14,466 nt of DNA from DASQDN01 sp035630195 (GTDB taxonomy: Bacteria > Acidobacteriota > Terriglobia > Bryobacterales > Bryobacteraceae), in contig DASQLD010000227.1 of the NCBI GenBank assembly GCA_035630195.1, positions 1-14,466 on the forward strand, in the 5' to 3' direction. Below the pieces are notes generated by a model. It saw only the letters and a program-made list of their open reading frames with translations. It was not told where the DNA came from and searched no databases. Numbering within the stretch: position 1 is the first letter of the stretch; every line of letters begins with the position of its first letter. The translations under genes were made by a program, and so were the position numbers. Of this stretch, positions 1 through 7,008 are shown one piece after another.

Positions 1-86
1 GTTTCCCTTTCGATTAGATGAATGAATCCGAGCGGCATTAACCCACGATCCGCCATCAGACCCTTGTGCGTCAACACATCTGTCAC
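1..86 (-). CDS. possible 5' end of an unrecognised gene (partial)
   Basis: Beyond the stop of the BNR-repeat gene, the minus strand has a GTG followed by 28 open codons that run off the window edge. The predicted peptide begins MTDVLTHKGLMADRG and matches no family I recognise. The GTG lies 6 nt after the preceding stop, which would fit a translationally coupled operon partner, but no clear Shine-Dalgarno sequence is visible. An in-frame ATG a few codons later is an alternative start. So short an open stretch could be chance; sequence to the left is needed to decide. Confidence 0.25.
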   Translation of the reverse strand, partial: MTDVLTHKGLMADRGLMPLGFIHLIERE

Positions 87-92
87 CGTAAC

Positions 93-1175
93 TTACACAG
101 TGGTAGTCGAGACGGAGTAGATGGGCGGCAAATGCTCAGCCAAGGTATTCCACGAATCTCCCGCATCGCGCGTGTAAAACAGCGATCCGCCGGAAGTCCC
201 GAAGTAGACTCCTGCCTCATCCCGATCGTCGGCATCCATTGCTTCCCGCAACACCAGCACGTAGGCATTCGTTTGGGGCAGACCATTCGATAGAAGATCC
301 CAAGTGTCGCCGCCATTGCGGCTACGCGCAACGCGCAAGTGCCCGTTGGGTACGAATCTTTCTTCGGACGATGCGATGGGAATCGTGAAAAGCGTCCGAG
401 GCTCAGCCGCCGGCACTGCGAGGGCGAAGCCAAAGCGGCTAGGCAACGATTCGCAGATATCCGTCCAATCCGAGGCTCCGAAGGACGATCGATAGACGCC
501 GCAGTGGTTCTGTTGGTAAAGGGACTCACGGTCCCGCGGGTGAGCTCGAAGTTTGTGTACGCATTGGCCGACTTCCGGGTACTTATCAGGTTGAAAGTCG
601 GCGAGCACTCCTTTATTGAATGGTTCCCACGTGGCGCCGCCGTCAGTTGTCCGGAACGCGCCGGCGGCCGACATGCCAATAACCATGCGTCCGCCTCCAA
701 GACACTCGATGGAATGGATCATCATCCCTCCGGCGCCTTCGGTCCATTGCTCACGGGTGGAGTGGCGTGTCATACCTTCGACCATTTCCCATTCCTTCCC
801 GCGATTACGGCTGCGAAAGAGAACGCCTGGATCGCCGCCCAAGTACAGCGTGCCCGGTTCATCGTCGGCGCCCGGAGCGATGTGCCAAAGGCGCTTCAGG
901 CTCGCTTCGGGAATAAAAGAAACGGAGATGCCTTCCTCAGCGAGCTGCCATGTCTTACCGCCATCGTAGCTCGCTTGCAGGTGTGGGCCGAACCACGCCG
1001 AACCAGTAGTTGCATAGACGCATGAGGGATCGCGCGGATCCTGCATGACGTGATTCACTTCTATGCCGGTGAAAAAAGGACCTTCGCTCTCCCAGTGGAG
1101 GCGATCACGACTCCGAAAAACAAAAGCTCCTTTTCGCGTTCCAACCCATACGTTGACCGAAGTATTGTCTGGCAT
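93..1175 (-). CDS. BNR/Asp-box repeat beta-propeller protein (sialidase/VPS10-like fold)
   Basis: A 360-residue protein built of beta-propeller blades. At least five Asp-box motifs (S/T-x-D/N-x-G-x-T/S-W) are visible: SYDGGKTW near residue 70, SRNRGKEW near 122, TTDGGATW near 175, SRNGGDTW near 284 and TRDAGDSW near 334, plus a degenerate SRDRLHW near 22. This pattern marks the BNR/YVTN/WD40-like superfamily often annotated as exo-alpha-sialidase-like or photosystem-stability (Ycf48)-like. I see no sialidase catalytic residues, so enzyme activity should not be assumed; a binding or scaffold role is as likely. There is no signal peptide: the start MPDNTSVNVWVGTRKG leads straight into the first blade, suggesting a cytoplasmic protein. 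The start has only a weak ribosome site. It is divergent from the LRR-Roc-COR-TIR gene and shares a 108-bp promoter region with it. Confidence 0.85.
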   Translation of the reverse strand: MPDNTSVNVWVGTRKGAFVFRSRDRLHWESEGPFFTGIEVNHVMQDPRDPSCVYATTGSAWFGPHLQASYDGGKTWQLAEEGISVSFIPEASLKRLWHIAPGADDEPGTLYLGGDPGVLFRSRNRGKEWEMVEGMTRHSTREQWTEGAGGMMIHSIECLGGGRMVIGMSAAGAFRTTDGGATWEPFNKGVLADFQPDKYPEVGQCVHKLRAHPRDRESLYQQNHCGVYRSSFGASDWTDICESLPSRFGFALAVPAAEPRTLFTIPIASSEERFVPNGHLRVARSRNGGDTWDLLSNGLPQTNAYVLVLREAMDADDRDEAGVYFGTSGGSLFYTRDAGDSWNTLAEHLPPIYSVSTTTV

Positions 1176-1190
1176 AAAGAGGTTATGCGT

Positions 1191-1246
1191 TTCTTAGTCT
1201 AACGTGTTATAAGGAACGCAAGTTAAAACTCTTCTTAGGCTAAGGT
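1191..1246. promoter_or_regulatory. paired dyad repeats in the divergent promoter region
   Basis: The 108 bp between the divergent BNR and LRR-Roc-COR-TIR genes is AT-richer than its flanks. It carries two 15-bp copies matching at 13 positions: ttcttagtctaacgt at 1191-1205 and ttcttaggctaaggt at 1232-1246. Each contains the dyad TTAG-n-CTAA. The copies are 41 bp apart, about four helical turns, as expected if a dimeric regulator bound both on one DNA face. No regulator gene is nearby. A TTATAA at 1207-1212 between the copies might be a -10 element, but no good -35 partner is visible. Operator function is inferred. Confidence 0.4.
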
Positions 1247-1283
1247 AGTAGCTCGATTCGTAGAGCAGGACAGTCAGCAAACA

Positions 1284-4070
1284 ATGAAGATTGAGGATCA
1301 CGCGGGCTATGAAGAAGCAATCCGCAGGATTCAAGTAGCCCAGCGCTCCAGCGCCGAGCATTTGGACCTGTCGAGCATAAACTTAGGAGCGCTGCCGGGG
1401 TTACTCGGTCAGCTCACCACTCTGCAGAGCCTCGAGCTACGCGACAACCAACTGAGAGCCCTGCCTGAGTCAATGGGCCAGCTCACCAATCTGCGGCGCC
1501 TTAATCTCAGCCATAACCGACTAATCGATCTGCCTGAGTCAATGGGCCAACTCACCAATCTGCAGAACCTCGACCTCAATTACAACCGACTAATCGATCT
1601 GCCCGGGTCCGTGGGCCAACTCATCAATCTTCAGCGCCTCGATCTTAGCTACAACCACTTGAGCGCCCTGCCGGAGTCAATTGGCCAGCTCGCCGATCTG
1701 CAGACTCTCGATCTCAGTTCCAACCTACTGAGCGCCCTGCCGGAGTCAATTGGCCAACTCGCCAATCTGCAAACTCTTGATCTCAGTTCCAACCTAGTGA
1801 GCGTCCTCCCGGAGTCGCTGGGCCAGCTCAAGAATCTGCGGACTCTCATCCTCATCGGCAACCAACTCACGGCACTGTCGGAGTCCCTAGGCCAGCTCAC
1901 CAATCTGCAGAAACTCTATCTCTCCTACAACCAGCTGACCGCGCTGTCGGAGCCTATAGGCCAGCTCACCAATTTGCGGACGCTGGATCTCTCTTTCAAC
2001 CAGGTAAGCACCCTACCGGAGTCTCTGGGCCATCTCACAGCACTAACCGAGTTATTCCTACATGGCAACCCGAACCTTGGAATACCTGAGGAGGTGCTCG
2101 GCTCGCGCCTGGAGGAAGAGGTCAGAAAGGCCGGAAGGGCTCCCAGGGAAATTCTTGAATACTATTTCGCGCAACGGCTAGGTTCCAAGCCCTTAAACGA
2201 AGGCAAGCTGATCCTGGTCGGTCGGGGGGGCGTAGGGAAAACTTCTCTGGTCAAGATGCTCACGACCTCTAAATTCAAGAAAGGAGAAAAGACGACAGAA
2301 GGGATCAAAATCAGCGAATGGACCTGTCCACTAAGCCGGACTCAAACCGTCACAATGCATGTTTGGGATTTCGGTGGTCAGGAAATGATGCATGCGACGC
2401 ATCAGTTCTTCCTGACGGCCCGGACCTTATACCTTCTCGTCCTGGATCGCCGCCTCGGTGGCTACGACGCGGAGGCCGACTACTGGTTCCGGCTCATCCG
2501 AGCATTCGGTGGCCCAGACGCGCCCGTCATTGTGGTATTGAACAAGCAGAAAGAAGAGCCTTTCGATGTCAACCGTGGTGGATGGTTAGAGAAATACGCC
2601 GGCAATATCGCAGCCTTCGTTACAACCGATTGCGCAGACAGTAAATCCATTACCGTTTTGAAGCGGACGATTCAAGAACGCCTGGGTGCCCTCAAAAGTA
2701 TCCAAGAGAAGTTCCCGAGCCGTTGGTTTGCCATCAAAGAAGAGCTGTCTCGCATGACAACTGACTATGTCAGTTTCTCAGACTACCGGCAGATCTGTAC
2801 CAAGCATGGCGAAGCGGATCCGGAACGACAGAGCTCACTTTCCGGATTCCTTCACGATTTGGGCATTGCTCTCAATTACAAAGACGACCCGCGACTAAGG
2901 TTCTCCTATGTGTTGAAACCCGAGTGGGTCACCGAAGGAATTTACGCGCTGATACACGCCTTTATAAATAGCAAAGGTGTTTTCACACCCGGCGAAGCGG
3001 AAGTACTCCTGCGCGAGAAGAAATATACGGCCGATGAAGTCCAGTTCCTGTTGGGTCTTATGGAGCGGTTCGAGCTCAGCTTTCCTTTCGGCGACTCGAA
3101 GACACAGATCCTTATTCCCCAGCTTCTCGAGGATCAACAACCATCGATCACGAGCGAGTTCAACCTTTCAGAGTGCTTGAATTTCGGCTATCGCTACACG
3201 ATTGTGCCGGAAGGGCTGTTGCCTCGTTTCATCGTTCGGACACGTCACTTGCATGAACAAGCAACACGCTGGAAAAGCGGTGTCGTCTTGCGGCATTCGA
3301 GCGGATGCCGGGCACTCGTACGGGCCGACACGGCTGAGCGGCAAGTGCGAATTCACATTGACGGCCCCACCGCCTCTCGTCGGGATTTATTGGCAATTAT
3401 TCGGCACAATTTCGACGCGATTCACGCCGATTACGAATTCAACCCAGAGGACCTTTTGTACCCACCGGGCGAACCGGCAAAACCGCTCCCTCTCGATGAC
3501 TTACGTGCCTTGCGTCGCGAAGGCGAAGCGACAGTACCCGTCGTACTCGCTGATAAGAAGGTGATTCGCGCCGATATCAACAGCTTGATCAAATCCGTTG
3601 AGTACTCGAAGCCGAAGCTACGGCTGTTCCTTAGTTACTCGCACCAGGACGAGAAACACGCCAACGAACTGCGTAAGGATCTCATATTGATGGAGCGCAA
3701 CGGTCTGATTCATACCTGGTTCGATCGTGAGCTATCCGCCGGCGACAAGTGGGAATCAAACATTCTGAACGAACTGAAATCGGCTGACATCATTGTTTGT
3801 CAATTGAGTCGCGACTTTCTTGCCTCAGACTTCTGTGTTCTAACTGAACTCGATATCGCGATACAGCGGAAAATCGATGGTCAGGCAGAACTGATCGCTT
3901 ATATCCTAAAGGATTGCGGATGGCAAGATATCCCCAGGTTGAAGCAGTTCCAAGTTCTTCCCCGTGACGCGATGCCCCTTGCCAACTGGCGGAACAAAGA
4001 TAAATACTGGCGCGCTGTCGCGGAAGGCATCCAAAAAGTAGTCGAAAAACTGCACGCTCGCCGAGTATGA
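1284..4070 (+). CDS. LRR-Roc-COR-TIR protein (bacterial Roco GTPase with TIR effector)
   Basis: A 928-residue multidomain protein. Residues 26-255 are ten 23-residue leucine-rich repeats (consensus LPESxGQLTNLQxLDLSxNxL), with a partial eleventh to about 276. A Roc (Ras of complex proteins) GTPase follows: P-loop GRGGVGKTS at 313-321, switch II DFGGQE at 362-367, and the G4 position NKQK at 420-423, where NKxD is expected. A COR domain spans about 480-730 (PEWVTEG near 548, PEGLLPRFIVR near 642). A TIR domain covers about 778-928: LFLSYSHQDE at 781-790, a BB-loop region with D814, G820 and W823, and candidate catalytic E855 in CVLTELD. Roco proteins are GTP-regulated dimers; bacterial TIR domains commonly cleave or cyclise NAD+. 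The likely role, inferred, is a sensor (LRR) switching a TIR effector, as in abortive-infection immunity. There is no signal peptide or membrane segment. The ATG has a poor ribosome site (AGGA 13 nt upstream). Confidence 0.93.
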   Translation: MKIEDHAGYEEAIRRIQVAQRSSAEHLDLSSINLGALPGLLGQLTTLQSLELRDNQLRALPESMGQLTNLRRLNLSHNRLIDLPESMGQLTNLQNLDLNYNRLIDLPGSVGQLINLQRLDLSYNHLSALPESIGQLADLQTLDLSSNLLSALPESIGQLANLQTLDLSSNLVSVLPESLGQLKNLRTLILIGNQLTALSESLGQLTNLQKLYLSYNQLTALSEPIGQLTNLRTLDLSFNQVSTLPESLGHLTALTELFLHGNPNLGIPEEVLGSRLEEEVRKAGRAPREILEYYFAQRLGSKPLNEGKLILVGRGGVGKTSLVKMLTTSKFKKGEKTTEGIKISEWTCPLSRTQTVTMHVWDFGGQEMMHATHQFFLTARTLYLLVLDRRLGGYDAEADYWFRLIRAFGGPDAPVIVVLNKQKEEPFDVNRGGWLEKYAGNIAAFVTTDCADSKSITVLKRTIQERLGALKSIQEKFPSRWFAIKEELSRMTTDYVSFSDYRQICTKHGEADPERQSSLSGFLHDLGIALNYKDDPRLRFSYVLKPEWVTEGIYALIHAFINSKGVFTPGEAEVLLREKKYTADEVQFLLGLMERFELSFPFGDSKTQILIPQLLEDQQPSITSEFNLSECLNFGYRYTIVPEGLLPRFIVRTRHLHEQATRWKSGVVLRHSSGCRALVRADTAERQVRIHIDGPTASRRDLLAIIRHNFDAIHADYEFNPEDLLYPPGEPAKPLPLDDLRALRREGEATVPVVLADKKVIRADINSLIKSVEYSKPKLRLFLSYSHQDEKHANELRKDLILMERNGLIHTWFDRELSAGDKWESNILNELKSADIIVCQLSRDFLASDFCVLTELDIAIQRKIDGQAELIAYILKDCGWQDIPRLKQFQVLPRDAMPLANWRNKDKYWRAVAEGIQKVVEKLHARRV
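1359..2048 (+). repeat. ten tandem 69-bp repeats encoding the LRR domain
   Basis: The LRR domain is encoded by ten in-phase 69-bp units (23 codons) without indels. Similarity persists at DNA level: the windows 1659-1727 and 1728-1796 differ at only 5 of 69 positions, all transitions and three of them silent. Recurrent strings such as ggccagctcaccaatctg occur in several units. This indicates recent unit duplication or gene conversion within the array. Confidence 0.9.
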
Positions 4071-4087
4071 TGCTTCCTCGGCGAGCG
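4055..4087. terminator. bidirectional hairpin terminator between convergent genes
   Basis: CGCTCGCCGAG at 4055-4065 and CTCGGCGAGCG at 4077-4087 form a perfect 11-bp GC-rich stem with an 11-nt loop. The TGA stop of the LRR-Roc-COR-TIR gene lies in the loop. Read on the minus strand, the stem is followed after 5 nt by five T's and, a little later, by another run of five, so it is a credible intrinsic terminator for the convergent secreted-protein gene. On the plus side only a poor T-tract (cctttct) follows. Confidence 0.6.
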
Positions 4088-4099
4088 GCCGTGACCTTT

Positions 4100-4954
4100 C
4101 TATCTCGCGATCAGTCCCGATATTGCTCCTGCATTTAAGCCGGAGAGAATCTGCGCGGCTGGTCCCGGGTCCCCGATTGCTTCGACCATAACATTCGCCA
4201 CTCGCGTAGTGGAGCCGGCCGAGTAAACGGGCTTATATCCTGCTCCTAGACGGTTCCAAGCCCCATATGCCAGCAGAGTCTTCTTCGGGCTGCGGAGCGC
4301 AACGTTCGCCTTTGCAAGCTCCGCAGTTTCGGCTCCCGTCGGGACTTCGAAGTTGAAGCCATTCACGTTGACTTTTAAGCGCACTTCGGTCCACACGTCC
4401 TTGGTCGCTTCATATTGCTCTTTGCTAAGCGCGTCGATCTGCGGAGCGATGGAGGCCAAATGAGCCTGGCGGATTTCGTGCGCCTTCTTCGTCATCTCCT
4501 TGCTTTGCTCGGCAAGTTTAAGGGCCTGTTCTTTGTCGGTCGACATGAGCTTGCGGGCTTGTCGATCGAGATCTCGGCTCGTTCGCGCTACTTCGTCATA
4601 TTCGGCCTGCTTATCGGCGGGGAGTTGTTTCAGCGCTGCAAGGCGTTTCCTGTGTTCCGCCTCGATAGCATCGAGTTTGGCAATGGCGTCCTTCGAAAAG
4701 AAGCGAACTTCGTATGACCCGCGCAAGGGCAACTTGCCTGAACCGGTGCAAACACTGCCCGGGGCGCTGATCCGCGTTCTGTCCTCAAGAGTCCACCCGG
4801 CCGGCGCCGCGGGCAACGCCGCTTTCACGGCGTCCATAGTTCGTACGTAGAACTGTTTTTCTTCCTCAGTCGTGTCACGCGATCCGTCGATACAGTCAGC
4901 CAAGCTGGGCATCACGAAGAGAACGGCAAGAGTGAAAAAAGGTCGTAAGGTCAT
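4100..4954 (-). CDS. hypothetical exported protein with charged helical middle
   Basis: A 284-residue protein I do not recognise. It begins with a signal peptide (MTLRPFFTLAVLFVMPSLA, cleavage probably just before DC), so the mature protein should lie in the periplasm or outside the cell. The start of the mature part has Cys residues (DCIDG; a later C in GSVCTGSG) that could form a disulfide. Residues about 85-180 are rich in Lys, Glu, Gln, Ala and Leu with no Pro-rich breaks (DKQAEYDEVARTSRDLDRQA and following), predicting long helices or a coiled coil. The C-terminal third looks mixed alpha/beta and ends in a Gly/Ala-rich tail. The cysteine is not in a proper lipobox (LADC). No Shine-Dalgarno sequence is evident ahead of the ATG. 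It is divergent from a second small exported-protein gene, so the two may share a promoter region. Confidence 0.8.
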   Translation of the reverse strand: MTLRPFFTLAVLFVMPSLADCIDGSRDTTEEEKQFYVRTMDAVKAALPAAPAGWTLEDRTRISAPGSVCTGSGKLPLRGSYEVRFFSKDAIAKLDAIEAEHRKRLAALKQLPADKQAEYDEVARTSRDLDRQARKLMSTDKEQALKLAEQSKEMTKKAHEIRQAHLASIAPQIDALSKEQYEATKDVWTEVRLKVNVNGFNFEVPTGAETAELAKANVALRSPKKTLLAYGAWNRLGAGYKPVYSAGSTTRVANVMVEAIGDPGPAAQILSGLNAGAISGLIAR

Positions 4955-4982
4955 AAATGTGTCTGTTGATTAACGCGCGATT

Positions 4983-4988
4983 GGAGGG
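4983..4988 (+). promoter_or_regulatory. Shine-Dalgarno GGAGGG selecting a GTG start
   Basis: GGAGGG lies 7 nt before an in-frame GTG at 4996, an ideal spacing. The competing in-frame ATGs at 4957 and 5020 have only weak (AAGG) or no ribosome sites, so this site favours the GTG. Confidence 0.55.
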
Positions 4989-4995
4989 CTTCGGG

Positions 4996-5547
4996 GTGCA
5001 TGCGAGATACTGTTCGAAGATGAAAGGTTCTTTTGTAGTACTCGCCCTGGCCCTCGCCGCAACACTCGGATTCGCAGAGACTGCGGGAGGCATTAAATGG
5101 AATGCGCCGGCTGCGTGGAAGGCTCAGGCGCAACGTCCGATGCGGGCCGCGACCTATACGGTCCCGAAAGCCTCGGGCGATTCGGAGGATGGGGAATGCG
5201 CTGTTTTCTATTTCGGAGCGGGCCAAGGTGGCGGTGTCGAGGCAAATATCAAACGCTGGATCGGCCAATTCGATGCGCCAGCCGGAGGCCCCGCAGATAA
5301 GCTGGCGAAGACCACCAAGGCGACCGTTGGCGGGCTGCCTGTCACAAGGATCGATTTGGCAGGCACATACAAAACATCAGCCGGACCCATGATGCAGTCG
5401 ACCGGATCGAAGCCCGGTTATCGCCTGCTGGGCGCGATCGTCGAAGGTCCCGAAGGCGCAGTCTTCTTCAAGTTCACAGGACCAGCGAAAACGGTTGCAG
5501 CCAATCAGGGGGCCTTCGAAACTTTGATCAAGTCTGTTTCCAGATAA
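4996..5547 (+). CDS. small exported protein of unknown function
   Basis: A protein of about 183 residues from the GTG, chosen because a GGAGGG site precedes it by 7 nt; starting at the ATG at 5020 would give 175 residues. Either start gives a signal peptide: MKGSF followed by the hydrophobic run VVLALALAATLGFA and a cut near FA-ET, so the mature protein should be periplasmic or secreted. The mature part opens with IKWNAPAAWKAQ and contains GECAVFYFGAGQGGGVEANI, GLPVTRIDLAGTY and GYRLLGAIVEGPEGAVFFKF. It looks like a compact mixed alpha/beta domain, with the final strands and an amphipathic helix ending in KSVSR. I have the impression of similar unnamed proteins in soil bacteria but can give no function. 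It is divergent from the 284-residue exported protein and ends in a GC hairpin. Confidence 0.8.
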   Translation: MHARYCSKMKGSFVVLALALAATLGFAETAGGIKWNAPAAWKAQAQRPMRAATYTVPKASGDSEDGECAVFYFGAGQGGGVEANIKRWIGQFDAPAGGPADKLAKTTKATVGGLPVTRIDLAGTYKTSAGPMMQSTGSKPGYRLLGAIVEGPEGAVFFKFTGPAKTVAANQGAFETLIKSVSR

Positions 5548-5553
5548 CGCCGC

Positions 5554-5586
5554 GACCCGGCCGGAGGAGTTTTCTCCGGCCGGGGT
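5554..5586. terminator. GC-rich hairpin between convergent genes
   Basis: CCCGGCCGGAG (5556-5566) pairs perfectly with CTCCGGCCGGG (5574-5584) around a 7-nt loop, gagtttt. GAC/GTC pairs can extend the stem across a one-base bulge. It lies between the plus-strand stop at 5547 and the reconstructed minus-strand stop at 5597-5599. Neither side has a strong T-tract, so termination is plausible rather than certain. Confidence 0.5.
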
Positions 5587-5625
5587 CTGCCGGCATTTAA
5601 GAGGCCTTGGCCATCGGAGCGGCAC

Positions 5626-6345
5626 TTCTGCCGGCTTCGATCAGGGTTCCACCCATGTATTCGTAGTCCGTCAGAGAGGGTTCCAACTGCCATCGAACCA
5701 CTTGTGGTACAGAGCCGAATCCGTGCCGGTGACGAAGACATCCAATCGTCCCGGAGCCCAACTAACCACCTTCGGTTCGCGCTGAATGATTCCACCCATA
5801 CCTTCGTAGTCAGTTAGAGATGGACCCCAACTGCCATCGAACCACTTGTGATACAACGCCGAATCAAGACCCACGGCGAAGATGTCCAGTCGTCCTGACG
5901 CCCAACTGACGATCTTAGGAGTTCCGATGATATTCCCACCCATGTACTCCCAGTCGGTGAGGGATGGGCTCCAGGAACCGTCGAACCCCTTGTGATAAAG
6001 CCCGCCGTCCGTGCCAACCACAAATACATCGAGTCTTCCCGGCCCCCAACTGACGGCGCGTGGAGCGCTGCGGCAGACACCGCCCATATACTCGAAGTCT
6101 GTTAGGGAGGGGTTCCAACTTCCATCGAACCATTTGTGATAGAGCGCGGGGTCGGTACCGGTGAGGAAAACGTCAAGCCTGCCAGGAGCCCAACTGACCA
6201 CCTCCGGTTGGGAAGTACAGATGCCGCCCATTGCTTCGTAGTCGGTGAGAGATGGAGCCCATGATCCGTCAAACCACTTGTGGAAGAGACTCATGTTCGT
6301 ACCGAGCACGAACGCATCGAGACGGCCCGGCGCCCAGGACACGAT
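5626..6345 (-). repeat. five tandem 144-bp repeats (PLL/DUF346-like propeller blades)
   Basis: Five units of exactly 144 bp (48 codons). The string encoding WFDGSW recurs at 5691, 5835, 5979, 6123 and 6267. Each unit reads roughly VSWAPGRLDVF-GTD-LYHKWFDGSW-PSLTDYEYMGG. This resembles the DUF346/PLL-like beta-propeller repeat of fucose-binding lectins, with surface-carbohydrate binding as a possible role by analogy. One unit has GFDGSW for WFDGSW. The last unit carries the one-base deletion. Confidence 0.85.
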
Positions 6346-7008
6346 CTGACCCGCATTCTTGGATCTTGTTGCTGCGGTGACAAGAGATGCGCGCGGCCCG
6401 GCCAGACAAGCTTCCATGCGGGCGAGCTGTCCGACGGTAAACATGATCATCCCGGCATCGTCGGTGTAGTCCATGTAGTTGACGAACATGTCACCGTTGG
6501 GTTCCGTCGTCACAGCTGATCTTGGGGAATACCGGCATTCCTGTGTTGGCGCGCCTTGATTTGGAGTGTCATCCACTTGGTCAGATCCTGAGCAGCCGGC
6601 GCCGTCATCGCCCCAAATATGAAATAGATCGAAGTAGTGCCCGATCTCATGCGTCGCGGTCCGGTAGAGGTGAAATGGAGCCGTCGCCGTGCCAGTATTG
6701 CCGAAGCCCGTGTAGGTGATGACAACGCCGTCGGTTTCAGGCGGCCCGCCGGGGAATTGCGCATAACCCAGTAGCCCGTCGGAAAGTTTGCACACCCACA
6801 TGTTCAAATACCGGGACGTATCGATGGGATCCGCTCCGCCCGTCGCGGCGGATTCTACGGAATCGTCACCACCGAATGACGTGCGGGTTGTCTGCGTTCG
6901 TGTGACTTGGGCAAGCTCGAACTCAATGTTGCAGTCTGCCACCAACGGCTGCCAGACTGCCGGGACGCCGGCAACGTCAGGGTTTAATTTTCCAAAATCC
7001 TGATTCAA
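5671..7008 (-). CDS. M43-type zinc metalloprotease catalytic domain plus propeller repeats (main fragment)
   Basis: The longest intact reading frame of the broken protease gene, 445 residues. It carries the zinc motif HEIGHYFDLFH (encoded at 6619-6651), which fits HExxHxxxxxH of metzincins but has Asp where many have Gly. A likely Met-turn follows, NYMDYTDD (Met codon 6472-6474). Around it are family landmarks: LNQDFGKLNPD, YLNMWVCKL, GYAQFPGGPPETDGVVI and CSGSDQVDDTPNQ. Such enzymes are normally secreted endopeptidases. The C-terminal half is five 48-residue repeats (VSWAPGRLDVFxxGTDxALYHKWFDGSW). The frame's formal start is a TTG inside the conserved VLNQDF segment without a ribosome site, so it is not a real beginning. 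The frame ends early, inside the fifth repeat, after a one-base loss. Confidence 0.85.
   Translation of the reverse strand: MNQDFGKLNPDVAGVPAVWQPLVADCNIEFELAQVTRTQTTRTSFGGDDSVESAATGGADPIDTSRYLNMWVCKLSDGLLGYAQFPGGPPETDGVVITYTGFGNTGTATAPFHLYRTATHEIGHYFDLFHIWGDDGAGCSGSDQVDDTPNQGAPTQECRYSPRSAVTTEPNGDMFVNYMDYTDDAGMIMFTVGQLARMEACLAGPRASLVTAATRSKNAGQIVSWAPGRLDAFVLGTNMSLFHKWFDGSWAPSLTDYEAMGGICTSQPEVVSWAPGRLDVFLTGTDPALYHKWFDGSWNPSLTDFEYMGGVCRSAPRAVSWGPGRLDVFVVGTDGGLYHKGFDGSWSPSLTDWEYMGGNIIGTPKIVSWASGRLDIFAVGLDSALYHKWFDGSWGPSLTDYEGMGGIIQREPKVVSWAPGRLDVFVTGTDSALYHKWFDGSWNPL

Noticed and set aside
83..700. A 205-residue minus-strand frame overlapping the BNR gene
   Set aside because: Arg/Pro/Ser-rich out-of-frame shadow of the same GC-rich gene with no motif.
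339..1025. A 228-residue open frame on the plus strand
   Set aside because: It is antisense to the BNR-repeat gene, whose repeated Asp-box motifs are unmistakable; the antisense product has no recognisable domain.
1359..2048. Tandem repeats considered as CRISPR or a non-coding satellite
   Set aside because: Units are contiguous 69-bp codon-phased copies without spacers and encode leucine-rich repeats.
4957..4995. ATG at 4957 as start of the small exported protein
   Set aside because: It would add a polar segment in front of the signal peptide and has only a weak AAGG site; the GTG at 4996 has GGAGGG at ideal spacing.
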